A stretch of DNA of 64,000 nucleotides, taken from contig OZ020253.1 of assembly GCA_963971285.1 (NCBI GenBank), forward strand, positions 15,698,528-15,762,527, read 5' to 3'. The translations under genes and the position numbers were made by a program. Of this stretch, positions 60,401-64,000 are shown piece by piece. Each line of letters starts with the position of its first letter. Position 1 is the stretch's first letter. The DNA is from Astropecten irregularis (Eukaryota > Echinodermata > Asteroidea > Paxillosida > Astropectinidae). The notes beneath the pieces were generated by a model. It was given only the letters and a program-made list of their open reading frames with translations. It did no database searches and had not been told where the DNA came from.

Positions 60401-63388
60401 AATTTTCTCCTTTTTCGTGAAAACCTTATGGAGACCTATACACCTTTAAAATTTCCATGTGGAGACATACATGTATTCAACCTATTGTACTCTGTTAAAA
60501 AAAAGATTTAAGAATACTGTGGCTGTTTTTCACTGTTTTCTCAAAAAGTGGGCACCGTATGGGACTGAAATTTTCACAGATGACTGTAACTGTATCTTCC
60601 TTCATATTTTGCCCATGAATATGTATTTCTTTGACAAAAACCAAAGTATGATATTACCTTTAAGTTTTGTGCATGACCCTATAGGAATGTCTCCCTAATA
60701 AAGTACCCATCCTCGGTTATTATTATTATCATTATTATCATCCCTGATCCATCCCGGTACCCTTACCTCCAATGATTATCCTTCTCTCTTGTGTGTGTGT
60801 CTGGGAACCAGGGAAGCAGCTACTGGACAAGCTACTGAACGAGTATCTATTTCCTGCCTCCAAGCTGATCCTCGATAGTTCCAGCAATCCAGACAAGCTC
60901 AACCCACAGGCCGAGTACACGCCAAAGTAAGTCCCGTCAATATTTATATGGCCTTTTCACTCTACTAAATATATCCACAGGCCATAGGTATCGATTGCTT
61001 TTCATGATTGGGCGGATGATTGGTGATTTGGTGTCCTGCGTGAGGGAGCGAAGCGAAGGTGATACCCCCCTCCCACACCAGGGACATTAAAAAAAAAAGT
61101 CGAAAAGTTGCATTTTAGAGCACTTAAAAATGAAGCATGCTATTTTTTCATTTTTTTTCGGTAACTCAGATATTTTGTCGGTATTAAATGACATTCAACC
61201 TCGAAATAATGGGGAGGGGTGATAATACACGCCACCCCCCCACCTCAAATATTGGGGGGATATATCTGGGCATGAACGGATTAGAGTCTGCCTTAAATAT
61301 GATATTTTGTGCGGTGCTCTTCAACCAATGCGTGCCTGCATTGTTTATGCCAAGCTCCCTGCACACATGGCCGGGCCAGATGACCTCTATGTGACCGGTG
61401 GCTGACAATAAGGTCGGATCAAGCAGGGCTGAAAATAAATCCAGGCTGGTGGGGTTAACAAAGGCTGACCAAATCCACATATAGATGTCATTTTCGTTGC
61501 TATGTGTTTGTCAAAATTGTGTTTTTCTGGACAGGATTTCTGGAAGGGAGAGCCGGATGGCAGCCTTTGACCTCTTGATAATCCTGAGTGAAGACTGCTC
61601 TGAGAATCTGCAGTACGTCAGCAGTCAGCTCATCAACATGCATCACCAGCAGGACCCTTCCAACGCCAAGGAGTGGGATGTGAGTTCACTATCAATAAGA
61701 TTTGTCTTTATAATTGCATTTTGAAACATTAGGCACCATATCCTCCCACACAGCCAAAGCCGTGTCAAGTCCACTACTGGACACACCGGACCAAAGTTTT
61801 GATCTCGGAGATCAAAACTGTTTTCGGCCTTTTGTTTTACCGTACTAATTTCTGGATAAATACAGCATTTCAGGCGGGAACATTTTAACAGTACCAGTTC
61901 CATCTTTAGATCCTGAAAGTTATACGTAAATCTGTGAACCTTTCTGCTTTGGTTTCCTACCAAAGTAAGATAGTACCTTTAAGAGCCCAAATAGCAGGGG
62001 TAACAATAAGTTTTACTGAACCTCATAAATATTCATGACCTATAGTCGAATCCCAATTGGTCAATTCACCATCACGTGCCAGTGGATATTTTTGCTGATC
62101 ACCAGCGAGTAGGCCGGGGAACTGTTACACATGTAACATCTCTCTGCGCATGTAACATCTCACTGGGCATCCTAGGTAAAGTTTGCAGCGCATGTGCATG
62201 AGCCTCGACCTACATGAAGTTAATGGCGGCTCACGAACACGAACATTTTGCTGCATTTACTGATACTGATCTCTACGAAATTGTGAATATTTATGAGGTA
62301 TAGTAAAATAAATATGACATGGTTTATTTCGGGTGAACAGTCGATTCTAGCTTTCCTTTTTCTGTTACAACTATTTGAAGGTACCGTAGGATTTTTCTAG
62401 GATTCAGGGCTTCAGATCCCGGACACCATGTTGGACATGAGGTCGCTTGCCCAAATATCCAGGCTGTCTGAATTAGTGACGGATAATCAGTGCAAACTCA
62501 TTTCGTTGATGTTTTTATTTTGGTCTGGTTTTTGATTTTATGTTGACAGTACCTTCCTCCCGTCGATGGTCGATCGCCCAGCAAGTACGTGGGCCTCAAG
62601 AACGGAGGAGCTACGTGCTACATGAACTCTGTCATCCAGCAGTTGTATATGACCCCAGGAATCCGAGAGGTATTGTGAAGTAAATGTCCCCCGCCCTCTC
62701 TGCCCATACCACTGCACCAAATCAACCTGTGGTTTATTTCACCAAACTCATCGTAACTTACTGTCAATCCTAGGACTTTATGACGCGCTGCAGTCCTGCG
62801 CAAGATAGGCTCCCTGCCCTGCGATTGGTTATCCTTCGTAACTTGTGTTATCATTGACCGATCGTAGGGCTTCATAAAAAAGACCCTAGATGGTGCGTGC
62901 TGTACCGAAATTTGCCAAACATGAAAGAATGGAAGAATGAACTTCACTTGGTTGTTTTAGGATGTTTGACAAAAGCCGTATCCTCTTTGAGTGATCCACC
63001 ATGTACTGTTCTCAGGTTGCAGCATTGCTGTGAGTATCAATGAAATGATCCTTGGGATATAGTGGTATGTGAGTGGTTTCATGGCTTCTGACTGCCAAAT
63101 GAACAAAGATAATGGACTATTAGGGACACCTAATCACTGTTGGTGATTCACTGACAAACGTTCCAGGGTCTCCTGAAGGACAGCAATCTGGAGGAGGATG
63201 AGGACAGCGTCTTCTACCAGATGCAGACGGTCTTCGGCCACCTGATGGAGAGCCGGCTACAGTACTACGAGCCCGAGAGGTTCTGGCGGGTCTTCAAGCT
63301 CTGGGGTCAGCCAGTCAACATCCGGGAGCAGCAGGATGCCTTTGAGTTCTTCACCAATCTCACTGACCAGCTGGACGAGTACCTCAAG
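36191..63388 (+). CDS. USP24: Ubiquitin carboxyl-terminal hydrolase 24 (3' end outside window)
   Basis: Large cysteine-protease deubiquitinase, partial at the right edge. 35 exons in continuous frame (5223 nt, 1741 codons): 36191-36478, 37392-37584, 38430-38641, 39289-39450, 40706-40777, 41450-41590, 42084-42242, 42624-42735, 42972-43075, 43578-43685, 44067-44324, 45207-45287, 45631-45780, 45986-46117, 46577-46765, 47454-47594, 48459-48625, 52245-52422, 53136-53234, 53356-53460, 54019-54146, 55083-55167, 55336-55467, 55831-56027, 56723-56945, 57576-57744, 58287-58433, 58868-59037, 59507-59571, 59737-59798, 60005-60196, 60812-60926, 61535-61679, 62550-62669 and 63167-63388. N-terminal UBA (about 3-45), a PPSY motif (85-88), a long helical-repeat region, a ubiquitin-like segment (about 950-1015) and the start of the USP domain, Cys box [12 protein letters not shown] with catalytic Cys1650 and [10 protein letters not shown] box. 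His box not reached. Human Cys position is about 1698, so lengths agree. One stretch known in human (near the exon 11/12 join) was not found. Confidence 0.97.
36541..36735. repeat. Degenerate minisatellite in USP24 intron 1 (CCAACTCGCCTCCTGAC)
   Basis: About ten imperfect units of 17-21 bp built on gactcgccccctgaccgact, starting about 60 bp after the exon 1 donor. Pyrimidine-rich on the plus strand. Confidence 0.7.
37590..37745. mobile_element. Truncated MITE of the AGGCCTTTTCC family
   Basis: Inverted relative to 19297-19512 (attctctggtttgaaaaaga, cagcttcaatgaaa, acaacctatatttcca) and ending aggtttggaaaagggacc. It begins only a few bases after the donor of USP24 exon 2. Confidence 0.65.
38082..38419 (+). 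repeat. tRNA-derived SINE abutting the USP24 exon 3 acceptor
   Basis: tRNA-like head (ccttgtggtttggcgtgtcg .. gattgtgggttcgaatccag), a conserved body (ctgtacagagagttgagatg, acggcgctttgatc) and a (TTA)n tail. The tail runs directly into the TTTTTTAACAG acceptor of exon 3, so the SINE tail supplies its pyrimidine tract. A reverse copy is at 44895-45140. Confidence 0.75.
38733..39004 (+). repeat. Dispersed repeat with (ATT)n tail in USP24 intron 3
   Basis: Contains ttttctccgggttctctggt and ttcctccctccacaaaaatc, then gcgagtaaggatgattagcc and an (ATT)n tail. This wording is common to SINE-like repeats of many invertebrates (general knowledge); single copy here. Confidence 0.5.
39610..40262. repeat. 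SINE split by a LINE 3' end
   Basis: A minus-oriented tRNA-like head (gagcgggattcgaaccggcg) at 39646-39715 and the usual leader, then ccggttcgaat at about 39811-39821; the rest of the expected head (cccgctctagtcaatttttc) resumes at about 40223. The LINE tail lies between. Confidence 0.7.
39822..40222 (+). mobile_element. 5'-truncated non-LTR retrotransposon (LINE) 3' end
   Basis: A 104-codon frame (39832-40146) encodes the C-terminal tail typical of L2/CR1/Rex1-like reverse transcriptases ([23 protein letters not shown] start, [50 protein letters not shown]), closed by a stop and followed by a short 3'UTR and (ATT)n microsatellite tail. There is no catalytic domain, so it is a dead-on-arrival copy. 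It is inserted inside a SINE in USP24 intron 4. Confidence 0.85.
40385..40535 (+). mobile_element. TTAA-MITE fragment, subfamily A
   Basis: Contains gtttttcactgtttgctcaa, agggcaccatgtaggacttg and tctgcatttctttgacaaaa, with degraded right end aagaatgaaattacttttca. Confidence 0.65.
41643..42010 (+). repeat. Direct repeat with hammerhead-like cores, possible Penelope-like element remnant
   Basis: Two copies about 258 bp apart of a block ggactagagcaggctagtcg..tgagac..gtacgaacgaatatta..ggtgtttctgcaaaccga. Copy 1 (41643-41760) keeps CGAAAC at 41669-41674; copy 2 (41898-42010) keeps CTGATGAG at 41902-41909. Together these are the two conserved cores of a hammerhead ribozyme as found in Penelope-like retroelement termini. 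Neither copy has both intact. In USP24 intron 6. Confidence 0.45.
42428..42556. mobile_element. Family C MITE, right end decayed
   Basis: gggttcgattttaccaaact, tcaatcgtaggacttatgat, ggccccctacgatgggttat; the last 25 bp are mutated. Confidence 0.65.
42761..42880 (+). mobile_element. TTAA-MITE stub, subfamily A
   Basis: TTTTAAAGGTACTATCATAC left end with accgaaacaaatacagattt and ggtataaagatagtgatcgt, then ends abruptly. Confidence 0.7.
44401..44894. mobile_element. MITE with GGCCCAATTTCATGGAATC termini
   Basis: Left GGCCCAATTTCATGGAATCC and right GATTCCATGAAATTGGGCC are exact inverse over about 19 bp. A partial copy of the hairpin repeat of 59087-59224 is inserted at about 44430-44545. A second, 325-bp member lies at 54508-54832 and an end fragment at 59811-59838. 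Confidence 0.75.
44895..45140 (-). repeat. tRNA-derived SINE, reverse copy of the 38082 family
   Basis: Reverse-complement phrases of the SINE at 38082-38419: acaatctgtagattgtg (head), tttactcctaggtgaagagg, atctcagccccggc. It directly follows the MITE at 44401-44894. Confidence 0.7.
46151..46552. mobile_element. Dispersed repeat followed by truncated TTAA-MITE
   Basis: 46151-46290 matches the repeat at 8586-8720 (acaagtaataaactgc, gcttggagttaggaggccct, gatcctagcagaatctttat). From about 46295 subfamily A begins internally and ends GATACTACCT|TTAA near 46552, only about 25 bp before the USP24 exon 15 acceptor. Confidence 0.65.
47670..47940. mobile_element. MITE related to the TAGGTTTTCCC family, decayed ends
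   Basis: tcattttcggcaaatgagcg at left and gctcatttgccgaaaatttg at right are inverted partners; the interior (gaatgctgtctgaatagaat) matches 20966-21369 in reverse. Confidence 0.65.
48037..48401 (+). mobile_element. TTAA-MITE, A/B recombinant
   Basis: Left end is subfamily A (TTAA|AGGTAATATCATACTTTGG); right end is subfamily B (GTTACCAATCCTGTACTGTA CCT|TTAA). The shift occurs in the shared ataccctgtaagttatacgt region. Confidence 0.8.
48660..49110. repeat. SINE cluster, inverted heads around a leader
   Basis: Minus-oriented tRNA-like head at 48676-48746 (agtaggattcgaaccagcga), a leader block (ctcaggttgcagcattgata, ttcttggcttctgactgcca), then a plus head at 48960-49045 (agggctggatacatgtagct .. 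ggttcaaatccctctccagt) and SINE body. Confidence 0.7.
49650..50015 (+). mobile_element. TTAA-MITE, subfamily A, full length but diverged
   Basis: TTTAAAAGTAATTTCATATT left; ..CTACCAAAATATGTAACTAA right; interior matches (gcaaattcatgggcagaaaa, accatcaccatctttatacc). Confidence 0.7.
50020..51460. other. USP24 intron 17 interior, no gene recognised
   Basis: Unique-looking sequence. Short open frames at 50195-50459 and 50482-50753 have no family resemblance or conserved splice borders in the USP24 frame. Confidence 0.4.
51465..52110. repeat. Tandem array of about 164-bp units rich in GAGGTG/CACCTC
   Basis: Three to four diverged units starting near 51565, 51729 and 51895, each with gtggtggaggacctggc, accacaagaggt, atgcttcactgcaaaagtc and ctcacaactc. 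Within units the 6-mers GAGGTG and CACCTC recur, so a short motif probably expanded first. Confidence 0.75.
52245..53460 (+). CDS. USP24: USP24 exons 18-20: ubiquitin-like segment
   Basis: Exons 52245-52422, 53136-53234 and 53356-53460. After [19 protein letters not shown] come [20 protein letters not shown] and [15 protein letters not shown], then [18 protein letters not shown]. This beta-grasp-like segment matches the corresponding UBL-like region of human USP24 (SNETIGSVRWKIAKQL). Its role is unproven, probably regulatory. Confidence 0.85.
52896..53044. mobile_element. Family C MITE, well preserved
   Basis: GGGGTTGATTTCACCAAACT to TTCGTGAAATCGACCCC, with intact aactcgagttacgatcgatc. It lies about 90 bp before the USP24 exon 19 acceptor. 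Confidence 0.8.
54170..54430. repeat. Inverted repeat element (TTGCTTAG / gctaagca)
   Basis: caacattttgcttagtctca and aaatttgcttagcaagaaat at left, mirrored by catgcttagcaaatttttgt gctaagcag and ttgtgaaattggcccctgag at right. Similar words at 2190-2390 and 27300-27480. Confidence 0.5.
54508..54832. mobile_element. MITE with GGCCCAATTTCATGGAATCC termini
   Basis: GGCCCAATTTCATGGAATCC at 54510 and GGATTCCATAAAATTGGGCC ending 54830 are inverted partners. A shorter, uninterrupted relative of 44401-44894. Confidence 0.75.
55685..55800 (+). repeat. tRNA-derived SINE directly upstream of USP24 exon 24
   Basis: The best preserved tRNA-like head: agggctggatagctcagttg (A box) to tccggttcgaatcccactcc (B box), about 72 nt with a pairable 7-bp acceptor stem. 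The anticodon stem is mismatched and the base before the anticodon is not U, so it is a SINE and not a tRNA gene. It ends about 35 bp before the exon 24 acceptor. Confidence 0.75.
57240..57500 (+). repeat. SINE remnant with inserted palindrome
   Basis: The B-box half (ttttgggttcgaatcccacc tgagcc) and body match 20411-20540. Just before it lies a small foldback (aacgtccacataatgcagga / tgttatgtggac .. cgtccacataatgatttcat). Confidence 0.6.
57775..58125 (+). repeat. SINE copies in USP24 intron 26
   Basis: Two degenerate heads (aaggctgggtagctcagttg at 57846; ttggtagacaagcggtattt with caggttcaaatccccttcag at 58090) separated by the leader agttgcatcattgctaatg. Confidence 0.65.
58510..58760 (+). 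repeat. SINE with partially deleted tRNA head
   Basis: Leader tcctctttgagtggtccccc and ggcttctgactgccaaacga, then directly gtctgtacagtgttcaggag and gccggttcgaatgccactcc; the A-box half is missing. Confidence 0.65.
59087..59224. repeat. Inverted repeat with 61-bp arms
   Basis: 59087-59147 and 59164-59224 are inverted copies (gaaggtaggtttgcggtgac.. / ..gtcaccgcaaacctaccttc) with a few mismatches and a 16-nt loop. A single arm with the same left flank (gaagctatgcatggtggaag) occurs at about 44440-44530. Confidence 0.85.
60500..60663 (+). mobile_element. TTAA-MITE, right half, subfamily A
   Basis: tgtttttcactgttttctca through ccaaagtatgatattacc T|TTAA at 60660-60663. Confidence 0.75.
60990..61295. 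repeat. Second copy of the repeat at 9585-9915
   Basis: ttttcatgattggg, gatgattggtgatttgg, gataccccc, aaagtcgaaaag, gacattcaacctcgaaataa, ctcaaatattggggggatat in the same order as the copy in the ZAR1-like intron. Confidence 0.65.
61797..61982 (+). mobile_element. TTAA-MITE, right half
   Basis: ttttgatctcggagatcaaa, tggataaatacagcatttca and ..CAAAGTAAGATAGTACCT|TTAA at 61979-61982. Confidence 0.75.
62550..63388 (+). CDS. USP24: USP24 exons 34-35: start of the USP catalytic domain
   Basis: Exon 34 (62550-62669) holds [20 protein letters not shown], the Cys box; the nucleophile is Cys1650 of the reconstruction. Exon 35 (63167-63388) holds [20 protein letters not shown] and [15 protein letters not shown], the QQD box. 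Both are phase 0, and the exon 35 donor is GTCAGT. The zinc ribbon, His and Asn/Asp boxes must lie to the right of the window. Confidence 0.95.
62731..62886. mobile_element. Family C MITE, decayed
   Basis: ggtttatttcaccaaactca, cctaggactttatgacgcgc, ttatccttcgtaacttgtgt, cgatcgtagggcttcataaa. Confidence 0.65.
62960..63130 (+). repeat. SINE leader fragment before USP24 exon 35
   Basis: gatgtttgacaaaagccgta, tgttctcaggttgcagcatt, atggcttctgactgccaaat and gactattagggacacc are the constant leader found in front of the tRNA-like heads; the head itself is absent. It ends about 35 bp before the exon 35 acceptor. Confidence 0.65.
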
Positions 63389-63467
63389 GTCAGTCTATCT
63401 GTTTTTTTCTTCATCTGTCATCACTTTGACCTTCTCTCAGTCTTTTGTGCCCACTACTAGTTTGGGA

Positions 63468-63990
63468 GGAATTTTGAAGGACATTTTGGAGGTAATTTTG
63501 AAGGTAATTTTGAAGGTATTTTGAAAGGAAATTTTGGAGGTAATTTTGGAGGTAATTTTGGAGGTAATTAGTGAAGGTAATTTTGGAGGTAATTTTGAAG
63601 GTATTTTGGAAGGAAATTTTGGAGGTAATTTTGGAGGTAATTAGTGAAGGTAATTTTGGAGGTAACTAGTGAAGGTAATTTTGGAGGTATTTTTGAAGGT
63701 CATTTTGGAGGTCATTTTGGAGGTATTTTTGGAGGTCATTTTGGAGGTCATTTTTGGAGGTATTTTTTGAAGGTCATTTTGGAGGTCATTTTGAAGGTAA
63801 TTTTGAAGGTAATTTTGAAGGTAACTTTGGAGGTCATTTTGAAGGTATTTTTGAAGGACATTTTGAAGGTAATTTTGAAGGTAATTTTGAAGGTAATTTT
63901 GAATGTAATTTTGGAGGTCATTTTGTTGGTATTTTTTAAGGACATTTTGGAGGTAATTGTGGGGGTAATTTTGGAAGTAAGTTTCCGTTT
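63468..63990. repeat. Minisatellite with 12-bp unit (GGAGGTAATTTT)
   Basis: About 40 units of GGAGGTAATTTT/GAAGGTCATTTT-type, occasionally 11 or 13 bp, filling the start of USP24 intron 35. Long open frames on both strands (over 110 codons) are a by-product of the 12-bp period and encode only low-complexity repeats. Confidence 0.9.
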
Positions 63991-64000
63991 TTGAATACAC

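Noticed and set aside
63641..64000. Long open frames on both strands at the right edge
   Set aside because: They are produced by a 12-bp tandem repeat and encode only low-complexity repeats.

Overview
This window is animal nuclear DNA. Genes are split into many short exons with GT/AG splice sites, codons at exon ends are completed correctly across introns, and introns and spacers are packed with tRNA-derived SINEs, short palindromic DNA-transposon derivatives (MITEs) and minisatellites. The five proteins are clearly bilaterian orthologues (USP24, EIF2B3, NDUFB7, RNF170, ZAR1 family) but diverge from human. The repeat style suggests an invertebrate deuterostome such as an echinoderm, hemichordate or amphioxus; I cannot fix the species, and the taxon is an inference.

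Layout. Positions 1-231 may hold the last intron and a short terminal exon of a plus-strand gene that starts outside the window. About 232-8838 has no gene I can support, only repeats. At 8839-10029 on the minus strand are the last two exons of a ZAR1-type 3CxxC zinc-finger gene; its 5' part is unresolved. EIF2B3 (minus, 14712-22139) is complete in 11 exons. It is divergent from NDUFB7 (plus, 23382-24959, 3 exons, complete), with a 1.2 kb spacer between the starts that holds an unusual snap-back palindrome. RNF170 (minus, 29729-33839, 5 exons, complete) converges on NDUFB7. USP24 (plus) starts at 36191 and runs off the right edge: 35 exons are reconstructed to 63388, from the UBA domain through the Cys box and QQDA box of the protease domain. 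The His box lies beyond the window.

The genes are housekeeping functions with no evident joint pathway: guanine-nucleotide exchange for translation initiation (EIF2B3), mitochondrial complex I (NDUFB7), ER ubiquitin ligation (RNF170), deubiquitination (USP24) and oocyte/maternal mRNA control (ZAR1 family). RNF170 and USP24 are divergent neighbours with opposing ubiquitin chemistry, but nothing here links them functionally.

The most unusual content is in the repeats. One TTAA-flanked MITE family occurs over fifteen times in two related subfamilies, including a recombinant copy and two copies sharing one TTAA. There are nested insertions (MITE in SINE, LINE tail in SINE, MITE in MITE), SINEs lying directly against USP24 splice acceptors, a fold-back insertion with a duplicated arm, and a degenerate hammerhead-like direct repeat resembling Penelope-like element termini. 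I see no CRISPR array, no functional tRNA or rRNA gene, and no convincing previously undescribed gene system. Exon borders were placed by eye from splice consensus, phase and protein similarity recalled from knowledge of the families; no alignment was run.
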